Origin: Branchipolynoe longqiensis
Lineage: Eukaryota > Annelida > Polychaeta > Phyllodocida > Polynoidae
Assembly: GCA_030323885.1 (NCBI GenBank)
Contig: CM059190.1
Location: forward strand, 101,354,483-101,418,482
DNA length: 64,000 nucleotides
Direction of reading: 5' to 3'
Shown here: positions 21,641 through 32,879 of the stretch, in pieces
How the letters are laid out: every line of letters begins with the position of its first letter
Numbering within the stretch: position 1 is the first letter of the stretch
Notes under the pieces: model-generated
Database searches by the model: none
Told to the model about the DNA's origin: nothing
What the model saw: only the letters and a program-made list of their open reading frames with translations
Made by a program: the position numbers and the translations under genes

Positions 21641-23300
21641 ATTAATGGCAAAATAATGCCAAAAATATGCAGTTTAAACAGAACACGACGAAAAACGGCC
21701 GAATAACATCGAAATCGTCGTCATATTCCTTTAATATAAACCAAAAACGATTCGGAATGCATGAATATGAATGAATATAACACAAATAAATCAAATGTGG
21801 GTTAAAAGTAATTTTAAATATTACATAAATGCTGTCTGGATTATTCAATGTTCAAAGTATTCGAACTACTGAGAAGCTACCCAGTTGCTAGACATCTGTC
21901 AGTAGTTTATCAGTCGCTTAGCAACCATGTGCGAATTGTTGATGGTAACGCATTTTCCTTGTGTGCGCAAATTCCTCTCGCAGGCGCGCAATTTGCGCGT
22001 TGACTTTATATTATTACAAAAACCACCCGAAATGGATAAACAAATCAATGAATTCGGAATTAATCTTAATGTTGTAATAGAAGTAGCATTAATGCCAAAC
22101 TAAAGACATTTAGACATATTCTACCTCTGAATTAATAAATAAAAAACCCATATCAGGTCGACCAAAAAGTCTGAGCCCTGTCACATACTTCCCTTACTGA
22201 GTGGGCACATTTCTTCCAATGATGATAGTTTATATTTAACCCAAAATCATCCCGAAAAGCATGAATTCAATGAATATGACAAAGCAACCTTAATGGCAAA
22301 ATAATGCCAAAAATACGAAGTTTTAAAAGAACACCGACGAAAACGACCGAGATAGATCGATCTCGTCGTCATGTTACTTTATATAAACCTGCAACTCGAA
22401 TTTATATATATATTAATGAATATGATAAAGTAAACCTGAATTTTATATTAAAAACAACATTAATGGGTTCATAAATGATGTATTGTATTCTCAATTTATA
22501 AAAGTATTCCAAATTCGAGATGCTACCAGGTTGCTAGATAGACTGCAAGTTGTTTAAAATCGCTTGGCAACCATGCGCGAATTGTTGATGGTAACTGCCT
22601 CTCCTCGTGTGCGCAAATTCCTCTCACAGGCGCGCAATTTGCGAGCTGAGTGTACTTCCTCTGCGCAAATTTGCGAGTTCAGTTAATATATTACAAAACC
22701 ATCTCAAATGGATAAGTAAAACGATAAACTGCAGGAATAGACCCTCATTTTGAATCAACAGTACCAGTGGTGCCAAAATTAAGATATCTAATAGACAAAT
22801 CGACGAAAACGGCCGAGAGAAATTAATCTCATCGTATCCTGCTTTCGTCCTTGTTTTTCATGTCAAATTATCAGTGACAATGCTGCAACTTTCATGCCCA
22901 CACAAGCCACCCGAAATGTATAGATATGACGAAATAAAGACAAAATATATCAATTTGGATGGACAGAAACATTAATATGACAAAATAAAGCCTAAATTTG
23001 GAATTAAAAGGAAGATTAATGCAAATAATAAGACAGTTTAACAAAAACACACCGAAAACGGCCGATAGCAAGTAAACAGCCGGAGCCTTGACACGTCTGC
23101 CTAACGACTCCCGCCCTTCACCATCACCTAGCAACCGTAATCGATTTGTTGATGGAAACAGCCACTGACACGCCCCTCCGCATGCTCGCAAATTGAGCGG
23201 CCGAGTGTACTTCCACCCGCAAATTGCGTGTTGATTTTATATTATTACAGAAACCACTCAAAAAGCATTAATATGGACAAAATAAATACAAAATATACCT
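21641..23300. repeat. Large tandem repeat, ~600-650-bp units, about three copies
   Basis: Each unit holds, in order, a gaaaaacggccga-like word, a gcttagcaaccatg/aattgttgatgg block and a palindromic CpG-rich core (gcaggcgcgcaatttgcg). The cores are near 21990, 22640 and 23215. Units differ by indels. Confidence 0.65.
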
Positions 23301-25154
23301 TAATTTCGAATTAAAAGTAAGATTACTACAAAAAATAAGGCATCCCATAAGAAATACGACGAATCCGGCCGTGAAAGGCCAATATTGCCGTACCCTGCGT
23401 TCGTCACTGCTGTTTGATTTACTCTAAACAGAAAGTCATCCCGAAATGCAGTAATTAGGCCAAAAATGTCAAAACAAACCCCAATTTTGAATTAAAAGGC
23501 CCAAAATAAGACATTCTAATAGAAAAATTAAGGAAATGAATATGAATGGCCAAGTGTCTGGTCTTCATGTCCTACCCTGTGCATGGTTCCTCCAACGACG
23601 ATCACTCACTGCAGTCTTGCATAATCCAGAGAACATATGAAGTTACAGATGCAAAAATAAAAGAATTTGTACTACAATTTAGAAATCCCAATAAAATAAG
23701 ATTAAAAGCCAGAACAAGTAGTGAGCAAAATAAGTGCAATACACAGTAATATCAGTTGATATTAGTGTTTCTTTAATTTATTTCATTTTCCTAATATATT
23801 TATATATATATATATACGCTTGTAAATTTAAACAATTTTGTAAATTACAGTTTATGTATACAAAATAAATTAATAGATGCCTAAAAGTGCAAATAGACCA
23901 CTTTTAGAGATTACATTAGTGTATACTAAATAAATTACTAGAAGCCTAAATGTGTAAAAGACCACAAGTAAAATTGAAAAGGTAGAGTAATAATAAAAAA
24001 AATAATTAAAAAAACAGAGCAGCACGTAGCAAACCTGACCAAACAGTCTGAGATCTACTGAACTACCGCCCTAATGCTCCAAAAACGCTTCTGACATCGC
24101 CTCCTGTGCCAGCGACGCGCGTCGTCGCTAGGAAACGATGGAACTAAGAAAAACATGCGGCTAGCGCAAGCAAACTGCAAAGATTCACTAAAAATAGGCC
24201 GGCATCAAATGTCAGAGAACCGCAGCAGCAATTTTAATTTAAAACTCTAACCAAATATAATGCATGTATAGCCTAATATCGGGATAGCTAGTCCACGTCC
24301 TGTACGCCTCCTCCAGTCGGAGCGACACAAGGGTACGCCATTATTGTGCATCTAACGCTCCTCAGGCCACGATTTGCGCAGATGTTTTAACCGCGGATTC
24401 AAGGCTCGCCCCTCGCTGGTTGTTTAAACTACTAATTAATTAAGGCTAGCCGCAAAATATAACAAGTATACCACGTGGGTCAAGTCACCATTCGCAATGA
24501 TGCTGCCCCGGTACGCCGTAAACTATCAATATCACGTCATGGAGCATGAAGACAGTGACCGTGCATCACTGTCAACTCTACCTGAATAATCTATAAAAAA
24601 AATTTAAACAATTTCTAAGCATACAGAAGTGAACTAAAAGGTATTACACTCCTTACTATCCTGGTCACGGCACCAGTTTAACCGTCGGGCTATTCCACCC
24701 CCGCTTAAGGCGACCCTACGTGTTAATATAAATAATTGTTTCCATGTGAATGACTTGTGCCTCCTGCCGCCGGTTGTCTGTCATCCTGCCAGCCTGACCC
24801 TTGACTAGCATTACCCGAGGTGGAGAGTTTGACTCCTGACAGACCATTGGCAGAAGGCCCTTAATTAAATAAGATTATAGAGCAATCCAAATAGCAATCT
24901 GAAGTTGACCATAGCGGTTAATAATATAAGTCTGGAGGACAGTAAAGAATGCAAGGAACGTTCATGTCACTTCTTAGGAGCTCACCATTTTATTCTTACC
25001 TCTTACTAACAGAATGAATTGATCAATAAAATCTATGTTCTTAGTTAAATATAGTTCAACAGTGGAATGTATGTTATAAGCCAAATCCCCTCCCATATAA
25101 TTAAGTTAAATAAGTTTGGAATTTCCATAATAAAGGCCTAAATATCGGCTAAAA
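23301..25154. other. No gene recognised
   Basis: AT-rich sequence with a (TA)n run at 23795-23815. Nothing codes convincingly. Confidence 0.4.
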
Positions 25155-25242
25155 CATCAGAGCGTGCAAAAACACGTCCGATGGGTCTGGGTCCGAAACG
25201 CCAGACCTTCTATCGTTTCCATAGCAGAACATGAAAGATGGC
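25155..25242. repeat. Hairpin block, copy 2 (direct repeat of 15019)
   Basis: Same hairpin (one change in the left arm) and the same ~30-bp right flank as 15019-15065. It is followed directly by the LTR-element 3' region. Confidence 0.65.
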
Positions 25243-25975
25243 GTGTGCATCGGCTCCTGTTTGATCAGTTGAGGATGCACATGGGTGTAATTTACTTTGT
25301 AGGAGGCCGGGTTCTTGCTGGCACCCAGTGCTTCTTATGAAATGTATTGCATACCGAACGTTGTATCTGCAGAGACTTTCTCAATTGTTATAAGTAACAC
25401 CGCCCTTCTACTTTCATGCACTCTGCACCGGAGCGGGTCACCGAGCGTGACGGGTCCTGGGTGCGGTGGCGTGGCGTGTCCGCGGTGTGATACCGTCTGT
25501 GATCTACTGGCCAGGCGACGCGGGCACAAGGAGGACGGACTGAGGAAGCTCCAAGAGGAGCCGCTCCGCGCAGAAGGAAGAGCGCCCCGCTAACGGTTCT
25601 CCTGAGATGGGGGGCAGTGGGGGGCGGACTGAGCAGTTCCCTGCTTTCTTCTGTCAAGGGGGTTCCACTTGTGGGGTATGAATTCTCTCCCAGCAAAAAA
25701 CATTCTATGCACCAACTACATAGAGGCTGGGAGAGGTCGTTTTTGTGCGACTCATTTAAAGACTCTTTCTTCACCTAGATTAATGACATGTTTGCCTTGC
25801 AGCTAGCTAGATTCATATCGCTATTTCGCTGCAGGCAGGTCTAGGAATTGCGCATAAGGATACATAGCTTTGTAAGGCTTCTCTCCCTTTCAAGTTAGTT
25901 CTCATGTTGACTTCTATCATTTCTCGATTCTCATCGGTTTGCAATCTGCAACCGGTGAGACTCTAAGGGGGGCAG
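25243..25975 (+). mobile_element. LTR retrotransposon 3' internal region, copy B, with polypurine tract
   Basis: Homologous to 12390-13115. It ends in the polypurine tract aaggggggcag (25965-25975) directly against the LTR start. Stops in all frames. Confidence 0.7.
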
Positions 25976-26308
25976 TGTAGTAGTCTGAACATGAGCTCTA
26001 CTATCACGCGGTAGCAGCGGAGACTACGGCGCCATCAGCGCAGTACCATTACACTGCGCTAGATGGCGGCACGGGTCACCACCGGTCAGACCCTAGCCGG
26101 GCTGACCTCTACTGCGTGTGGTTGACCCACCCCCCCGCACACACCTATAGAGTCGATGTGGGATCTGGCGAGTCAGGGGGCGGGTCAGACAACTACTGAC
26201 GCCGTGAAGAGCAGATGGTTCAATAAACCAAGGGTGAAGCGTACACTTGATTGAATCTTGGTGTTCTTCCGTGTGAGTGAGAGAGTCGGAGGGCCGTGGG
26301 CCATTACA
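25976..26308 (+). mobile_element. 3' LTR of an LTR retrotransposon
   Basis: TGTAGTAGTCTG...ATTACA, 333 bp, with AATAAA at 26222-26227. Homologous to 11196-11546 but diverged. An M1 MITE begins 10 bp after it. Confidence 0.75.
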
Positions 26309-26317
26309 ATACATTAG

Positions 26318-26706
26318 TTAAAGTTGCATAGTCCGATGGTTTTAAGTTTTTGTCATTTTCTGAGATAAATATATTAGACTAATCATTATAATCTATCTCA
26401 CTTTAGTTTGAAGTAACTTTTATTTTAAATGGCTAACTTTTGAAATATTCTAAGTGCAAACATGCTAAATTAGTTTTGGTAAGCATGCCAAAACTCTGAC
26501 ACCATAGACTTCTGCAGTAACAGGTTCTATTAAATTGCTTCTGTATTCCCTTCTAAGTTCTATGTGGTGACAAACGTTTGATAAGTGCACCAGTATATGT
26601 GGAATCAAATCTAGATTTTTGCTCAAATCTAGACATGTGGAATCAAATCTAGATTATTGCTATGGTTTTGAAAATTTGATGTTTTCATCAGACTATGCAA
26701 CTTTAA
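26318..26706. mobile_element. MITE M1, complete
   Basis: TTAA-AGTTGCATAGTCCGATG ... GACTATGCAACT-TTAA. It contains a ~40-bp internal repeat of tgtggaatcaaatctagat. Confidence 0.75.
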
Positions 26707-26734
26707 TTAAGCAGGGGCATTTCCATAACGGACA

Positions 26735-26915
26735 ATCGGTCTTCCTCATTCCTGTGCTTTTTTCCATATCCTAGTAATGTCAAGCACCAGGTTAGCTAGT
26801 GACAAGACATTTTAAGTAATTAATTTGACTCAGACATGGTTCGAACTCAGAGGTTCGAATCCCACGACCTACCAACTGATGAGGACGCTCAACTCATTTG
26901 GCCATCCCGTCTGGT
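26735..26915 (-). mobile_element. SINE-B head half, reverse
   Basis: Head on the right (gagttgagcgtcctc on the minus strand). The tail half is absent. It lies between two M1 copies. Confidence 0.6.
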
Positions 26916-26933
26916 GAATGCAGTAACACATGC

Positions 26934-27377
26934 TTAAAGCTGCATAGTGCAATGAAATATCAAATTTTGAAAATCAAACCAATTATCTAGATTTTATTTT
27001 ACATATCTAACTGAGATACTGATTCACTTATTAAGCATTTGTCTCTGCGTAGAAGAATCCATTTAACAGAACGTGTTACTGCAGAAGTCTATGGCGTCAG
27101 AGTTTTGGCAAGCTTGCCAAAACTAATTTTCCATGTTTGCACTCAAAATATCTCAAAGGTTTACCATTTAAAATAAAAGTAACTTTGAACTAATCTAAAG
27201 TAGATACTAGTGATCGATCTAATATATTTATCTCAGAAAAAATACAGAAATTCAAAACCATCGGACAATCAACTTTAATTAATGCAACAGTATCTAAGTT
27301 GGGTATGTTGAATCAAATTTAGATATAAAAATTGCCTTCGAAAATGTGATGCTTTCATTGGATTAGGCCGCTTTAAT
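26934..27377. mobile_element. MITE M1 complete copy plus adjoining right-half copy
   Basis: 26934-27278 has both ends. 27279-27377 is the right half of a second copy joined head to tail. Confidence 0.65.
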
Positions 27378-27469
27378 GCAAAGAGGGTGGGGGCGATTGG
27401 TTTATAATAATTAACTAATGGGTAAGCCTATATAAACTAGTTCACTCATTAACTAATGGGTAGGCCTAG

Positions 27470-27825
27470 TTAAAGCTGCATGGTTCGATAGTTTTGAGAT
27501 TCTGTCATTTTCTGAGATAAATATATTCGGTTGATAGTTATAATCTACGTTACTTTAGTTTGAAGTAAACTTTGATTAAAAATGGCTAACTCTTGAGATA
27601 TTTGAAGTGCAAACATGTCAAATTAATTTTGGTAAACACGCCAAAACTCTGACACCATAGGCTTCTGCAGTAACATATTCTATCAAATTGGTTCAGTATT
27701 CCCTTCTATGTGGCGACACGTGCTTAATAAGTGCATCAGTATCTAAGTTAGATATGTTTAATCAAATCTAGATGCTTATTTTGGTTTTGGAAATTTGACG
27801 CTTTCATCGGACTATGCAGCTTTAA
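27470..27825. mobile_element. MITE M1, complete
   Basis: Ends aagctgcatggttcgat and ggactatgcagctt inside TTAA. Upstream, aactaatgggta occurs twice 39 bp apart. Confidence 0.7.
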
Positions 27826-28265
27826 TAATAATCGTGTGAATACACAGGGGCCTAGCTTGGGATGTTCAGGTGGTACGGAGACTTTCTCAGGGATAGAATA
27901 AAACGCTATTGGAATAAAATGCAATGGAATAAAACACACACAAAAACATCACATTAAATTTTTTTTTTTTTAAATATTTGTAAAGATACTTGTAATCTCA
28001 GGTGGTACGCAGCTGCATACATGCATATGGAAGCTAGCCACCCGATATGGCTTTCGTTGCGAATATGGTGCAAAAAAGAAAGACTAAAAAAATCACCAGC
28101 ACTCATTCAACTGTTACATGTGAAGAATCTCGTTGAAAACCACTGCGCATGTGCATGTGTGCGTGTGTGCGTGTGTGCGTGTGCGTGTGCGTGTGTGAGT
28201 GGGATACGAAACTACTATTGGACTGTTATCTCAAAAGGGTCTCAGGTCAAGTTTACGAAACTCCG
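27826..28265. other. No gene; (GT)n at 28150-28200
   Basis: Contains a poly-T/A run at 27958-27972 and a gtgtgtgcgtgtgc microsatellite. Confidence 0.5.
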
Positions 28266-28580
28266 GTTGTCAGCGCATTTAGACGTCCGCCATTTTAAAA
28301 GTGTCCCTATCGCTTATTTTTCTTTTTTTCTTTTTAAGTACGCCGGCATTGTCTAGGTCCTCAGCAGCCACCCACTTGTGATCACGCTATCAGGAAGTAG
28401 GGGGCCACCATCTTGGTTGCTTTTTCCCGCGCTTTTATCAAACGCAGACGGCTTTTTGATTCGCGGGGAATGGGCGAACCCTGTCTCACGTCATCATGAC
28501 GTCACCACCGAGTTAGCCAATAACGGGGGCTGTTGTAAACGTCACCGTCCAAAATGTAAACAAACCACAACCCCAATGCA
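28266..28580. promoter_or_regulatory. Possible TATA-less promoter-like cluster (CRE, CCAAT, YY1-like motifs)
   Basis: Within ~250 bp: gccgccattttaaa, accaccatcttgg, catcatgacgtcacc (CRE core) and tagccaataacgg. These are known core-promoter elements of animal housekeeping genes. No first exon can be named on either side, so function is unproven. Confidence 0.25.
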
Positions 28581-28605
28581 TGCCGGTACTTAAATAGTAA
28601 TATTA

Positions 28606-29020
28606 TATTGTTGTTGGAGTTTAACGTCCTAGCAACACATAAGGTCATATCAGGATGGGGTAATATTACTATTAGAAGCCGCCTGATAAGTATCGTGAAT
28701 TACTGCCACTATCGCGATGAGATTGTTTGTTGCAGTTTATTGCCCTGGTAACATCTAAGGTGATTGGTTGGTTGTTGGAGTTTTACATCCTGACAACATC
28801 TAAAGTCATATCAGGACAGGTACCAACTTGTGACATTGCGCACACATGGCAACTTTATAGTGCTGCCCCACTGGGAGATCAGGCTGCCGGCACCATGGTC
28901 CAATATTCCACTCAGTGACATTATCCTGACACTGAGCTAACCAGTCCCTGCCCTATCCTATTAATGCAAAGCACCAGGTTAGGTAGTGGCAATTTTGTGA
29001 GTCATTGGTTTGGTATGCAG
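28606..29020 (-). mobile_element. SINE-B tail fragment and a second, longer SINE-B copy
   Basis: 28606-28660 is a reverse tail alone. 28765-29020 is a reverse copy from the tail to the ggcaattttgtgagtcattgg segment, with its tRNA head missing. Confidence 0.65.
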
Positions 29021-29156
29021 GTATTGCAGGTAGAACAATACCTCAGGGAGTTTGACGCCCCTGCCCTGCAGAGTTGTAAACCACTGCCTTGTGGTACAGG
29101 TTCTTTACAGAACCGAAGGCTAAGGGAGCAAACCCTAAACAGAAAACCATGTCACT

Positions 29157-29873
29157 GTGGCAGCATTGGTCGTAAGAGAGATCCTGGCGTCGGCCGAGGC
29201 GCACCACACCGGGAGACGAAAAGGCATCTCCCCCGACTATCTTTTCCCCTCTGACCTCGTGGAGAGGGGGCCTGAACGAAAGTCGGTAAAGAGGGGCGAG
29301 GCCACCAAGGACGAGTACAGCCTCGCCCTCACCACCCTCGTCAGCCACCCAACCTTCCCTGCACACTCCCTGCCAGGCCTGCACCACCACACCCTCACCG
29401 TGCTCAGGGACAACCTGGTCTATCCGTGGCCTACCGTCCGCCGCTACTCGGAGACGATCTTCACCTGGATCGCGGACGGTAGGCTCCCCCATGGATGGCA
29501 CGATCCGGTTGCCCTGAACTTGGTGAGGGTGGAGTCCCTCACCATGCCCGCCCCCCAGGCCGTCCCGACAGCACCAGCCCCCCGAGGCGCGGACCTTCCC
29601 CGAGGCGCACAGCAGCCCCGGACCCAAGCCGACACCCGCATCACCTACAACAGAGAGGCTCACGGGGCTCCCTGCGCCGCCTTGAACCGCGAGCCCACCT
29701 CGTGCGATCGGGCCCCCGTCGGGGAGGCCCACGGCGAGGTGGGGCACAGACACCGGCACATATGCGCCTACTGTGCTAACGTGAGGCGCATTCTCACCAT
29801 GCACAGCGAGGCCCTGTGCCTCACCAAGCAAGCCCGTGAGCGCCAGACCCCGGCCGCCTCGGTTGATTTTTGA
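29157..29873 (+). CDS. Gag-like zinc-finger ORF of a YR/DIRS-type retroelement, 5'-truncated
   Basis: 238 uninterrupted codons to TGA, with no ATG near the left edge, so the N-terminus is missing. Readable parts: SPDYLFPSDLVERGPERKSV; a hydrophobic segment (TLTVLRDNLVYPWPTVRRYS) followed by ETIFTWIADGRLPHGWHDP; and a C-terminal Cys/His cluster with CAYC, then H and C (spacing C-x2-C-x9-H-x4-C), preceded by an earlier C-x9-C pair. This order resembles the gag-like ORF1 of animal YR retrotransposons, an inference from memory of the family. It is strongly GC-rich against an AT-rich background. A second copy lies inverted at 37902-38770. No RT is attached. Confidence 0.55.
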   Translation: MAALVVREILASAEAHHTGRRKGISPDYLFPSDLVERGPERKSVKRGEATKDEYSLALTTLVSHPTFPAHSLPGLHHHTLTVLRDNLVYPWPTVRRYSETIFTWIADGRLPHGWHDPVALNLVRVESLTMPAPQAVPTAPAPRGADLPRGAQQPRTQADTRITYNREAHGAPCAALNREPTSCDRAPVGEAHGEVGHRHRHICAYCANVRRILTMHSEALCLTKQARERQTPAASVDF

Positions 29874-30265
29874 TCAGCCGGCCTCCCCCGGCCGGCCCGG
29901 GGGGCCATAACCGGCGCCTCACCTATACCTCTGCCGACAACCCCGTGACCTCCACCGACAACCCCGTAACGACCACCGACCGAAACGCCACCCAGAGCAC
30001 AGCCGGGGACCATCACCTCGCGCCGCAGGCCCCAGACGCCTCCTACACTGACCACAAACCCTCCCGAGACACCACAGCTGCCGACCTCCACGCCGACCAT
30101 CACGACATCCACGACACCGCCTTCCTCAACCCCCCCCCCCTCCCCCGAGCCGACCCCGACCCCCACACCCCCCCCCCCCCAGCCCTGAGGGCTTCGCTGC
30201 CCCCCTCTCCGACCCTCGCCGCACCTCCTCACCGCAGCTCTCCAGGGAGCGGGCCTCCCCTTCTT
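29874..30265 (+). mobile_element. 3' region of the GC-rich gag-like element, + copy
   Basis: C-rich sequence homologous to 37520-37900 in reverse complement (e.g. ccggggaccatcacctcgc), with poly-C runs at 30130-30180. It ends near gcgggcctccccttc; the downstream sequence is unrelated. Confidence 0.6.
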
Positions 30266-30504
30266 TTTGGGTGGTTGATGTATGGAACTCCCAACATCTC
30301 CCGACCAGCCACTGCAGGGACAAATAGTTTTGCGCCTGTCTTGACATGTTCTTGCTGGTGTGAAACCTCTATTTGCTCCCCGAGTGATTGCCTCTAGTAA
30401 CTTGCCAAAGCCAGCAGCACTTCAACACATTTGCAGGCCGCTTTCATGAAATGTCGATAAATGGAGAGCGGCAGTCAAGTAATGAAAGCAGTCTTTGTGA
30501 TTCG
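30266..30504. mobile_element. Unrecognised sequence, then a LINE 3'-end fragment
   Basis: 30455-30504 (gagcggcagtcaagtaatga) matches the LINE tail at 1680-1740 and 31120-31160. 30266-30440 is unrecognised. Confidence 0.5.
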
Positions 30505-30800
30505 GACTTGAAATGTATCGATTATGTAATGGAAGGTAACGGACGGGTAACAGATGGTAATGGACGGGTAACAGACGGTAATGGACAGTAACGGTTGATA
30601 ACATATTTAATGATCAACGGACAATTCAGTATACAAAAAGAACTATAACGAACGACAACAGACGTGTAATGGATATCAACGGATATCAATGGATATCAAC
30701 GGATATGCCATGGACACAAACCGGCCTTTGCTGGATATCAGCGGACTTTGTTCTGTTTCAATCTGTTTCCTCGATCCGGTGAAGTGTGACAGGGGCTTAA
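30505..30800. mobile_element. Foldback-family element made of taacgga / ggatatcaacgg words
   Basis: The right end agtgtgacaggggc-TTAA matches the termini at 11153 and 42780. The interior consists of short related words (ggatatcaacgg x4, aacagacggtaatgg x2). The left end is not clear. Confidence 0.5.
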
Positions 30801-30865
30801 GCATATGTTGTGGTGCTTGTGAGTGGGAGACAAGACCCCCACACATGACCACCTCCCACCTACAG

Positions 30866-30944
30866 GATAGGTCCTACCTACTGGAGGACACAGCTGAGAT
30901 TGTCTTCATTCATCATCGCAGCCCGGTAGAGAGTCACAGAAGGT
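30866..30944 (+). other. Candidate orphan exon (low confidence)
   Basis: Framed by cccacctacag and gtaaga. The open frame reads DRSYLLEDTAEIVFIHHRSP and then VESHR. There is a good pyrimidine tract and 79 nt without stop. No family is recognised and no partner exon was found, so it may be chance. Confidence 0.2.
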
Positions 30945-31079
30945 AAGAATTGTGCTACATTTGAGTTCCTAGAAATCTCACTCATTCCCAGGTTGTGACA
31001 AATTAGCTCCGTCCTTATTTTTAAGGTGTCTATGTTTATGTATATATAGTACACATTATATATACATTATACATACATT

Positions 31080-31315
31080 AAGACCGACTCATGGACGCAA
31101 CTCTCACAGCAGAGAGCTAAATGGAGAGCGGCAGTCAAGTAATGAAAGCAGTCTTTGTCGCATAGCGATCGACAGCATGATGATGATGATGATGATACAT
31201 ACATGTATATATAATATAATATATGTCTATATTTAAATGTGTATATATAAATTAACATTTCCAGTACTGATATGACCACATATCTTGCTAGGATGTAAAA
31301 CCCCAACATATAAAC
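31080..31315. mobile_element. LINE 3' end with (ATG)n tail, then SINE-B tail
   Basis: 31080-31195 matches the 3' end of the LINE at 1641-1760 in the opposite orientation, ending (gatgat)n. A diverged SINE-B tail (ccacatatcttgctaggatg) follows. Confidence 0.55.
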
Positions 31316-31369
31316 ATGGCAATGTTAAAAATAGCGGCGGGGCGCGGCTAATGGACGTCCGGATTTCCT

Positions 31370-31712
31370 GAATATATAATATATGTTATAGATATAATAT
31401 TTATAATATATATTATATATTATGTGCTATACATTATGTACCATATTATATATTATTTATTATATACAATATATAATAAATAATATGTAATATGTAATAC
31501 ATATAATATATATAATATGTATAATATATATATAATATATATATAATATATATAATATATATAATATATATAATATTATATAATATGTATAATATATATA
31601 TAATATATATAATATATATAATATATATAATATATATAATATATATAATAATATATATAATATATATAATATATATTATACATATTATACATATTATACA
31701 TAATTTATTCAC
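31370..31712. repeat. (ATATAATAT)n low-complexity tract
   Basis: Over 300 bp of A/T only, mainly taatatatat words. All ORFs across it are spurious. Confidence 0.95.
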
Positions 31713-31773
31713 TACTGATTTGGTAGGCTATAAGGCTGTATCAGGATGTCTGTAACACCTCATGTTCCCAGGC

Positions 31774-31890
31774 GATCCCCCCCCCCCCCCCCCCCAAGTA
31801 CTGCTGAGGTGAGCCCTGCTATCTGCCTCACTAGCGCATCTGTGTTAAATTTGGTTAATAAATGGGGGGGGGGGGGGTGGGGGGGGGCAT
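31774..31890. repeat. Poly-C and poly-G runs
   Basis: A C run at ~31776-31796 and a G run at ~31865-31888 face each other ~90 bp apart: an inverted homopolymer pair with G-quadruplex potential. Confidence 0.7.
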
Positions 31891-31968
31891 TCGAGTCCAG
31901 CCAGAGTTCGCTTAACCAACATTATTATCTCTGTCTCCTAATTTCGTCATACTATAATTAATATAGCA

Positions 31969-32100
31969 TAAAGCTGCATTGTCCATTAAAAGCATACACT
32001 TTTAGGAGTCCAAATACTTGGCCAGGCTTGACCCTACATATCCAACTTAAATACGGATGCACTCATTGAGCATTTATTTCTGCATATCAAGAATACTAGA
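31969..32100. mobile_element. MITE M1 left half
   Basis: aaagctgcattgtcc start, M1 body to agaatac, then SINE-B begins. Confidence 0.55.
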
Positions 32101-32385
32101 CCGGACAGGATAGCCGAATAAGTTGCGCGTTCATCTTCGGTTTTGGTAGATTGTGGGGTTCGAACTCTGGTCGAATCAAACCAATGACTTAAAAATTGAT
32201 ACTTGTCGCTTCCTAGCCAGGTGCTCGGCATTATTAGGATAGGGCAAGAACTGGTTGGCTCAGTGTCAGGATAATGTAACTGAGTGGGATATCAGGTCAA
32301 AGTTGATTGGAGTGTGCACTGTCACAAGTCGGTACCCATTCTGATATGACCTTACATGTTGCCAGGACGTAAAACTCCAACAGAA
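32100..32385 (+). mobile_element. SINE-B, near complete
   Basis: Head ggacaggatagccgaataag with B box ggggttcgaactctgg. Tail gttgccaggacgtaaaactc. Confidence 0.75.
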
Positions 32386-32571
32386 GAAGAGCTAGATAGA
32401 ATTACAATTGGAATGCCAAAGTTCAGATCACATTTTTGGAAAGGCAGGGCTTGCGATTCTCTGCTAGTTTAATAAATGAATCACTTTTACCAAATTCCTG
32501 TCAACAAATTTGACAACTTCATGTAAATTTAAATCTAGAAAAGTCCAGAATTATGCTGCAAGTTTCTTTGA

Positions 32572-32768
32572 TGGGGGGACCTGATATGATGGCCAAATCC
32601 GAAAGAGCACAGGCTTCCCGTGTGGAAGGTTGGGAATTTGAATCCAGCTGAGTCAAACCAATGACTTACAAAATGCATACTTGTCGCTACCTAGCCTGGC
32701 ACTTGGCATTAATAGGATAGGACAAGGACTGGTTAGCTCAGTGTCAGGAAAATGTAACTGAGTGGAAT
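32572..32768 (+). mobile_element. SINE-B, tail missing
   Basis: Head tgatatgatggccaaatccg. The body stops after gtaactgagtgg and joins an M1 right-half fragment. Confidence 0.6.
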
Positions 32769-32879
32769 GACATGAAAAAGTGATTTTGGTGTGCTTGTCA
32801 AAACTCTGACCCCATAGATCTATAATAATAATATAAATTAAATTGATTTGGTACTGCTTTCTTTTATAGTAAGAAATGC

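Noticed and set aside
11196..26308. A single 15-kb LTR retrotransposon
   Set aside because: LTR flanks do not share a target duplication, the LTRs are clearly diverged, the 3' internal region occurs twice and the interior is foreign.
29043..29831. 262-codon minus-strand ORF opposite the gag-like ORF
   Set aside because: Shadow frame of a GC-rich coding sequence; its residues show no domain, while the + frame is conserved between two copies.
31446..31712. 88-codon ORF of Ile/Tyr only
   Set aside because: Translation of the (ATATAATAT)n tract.
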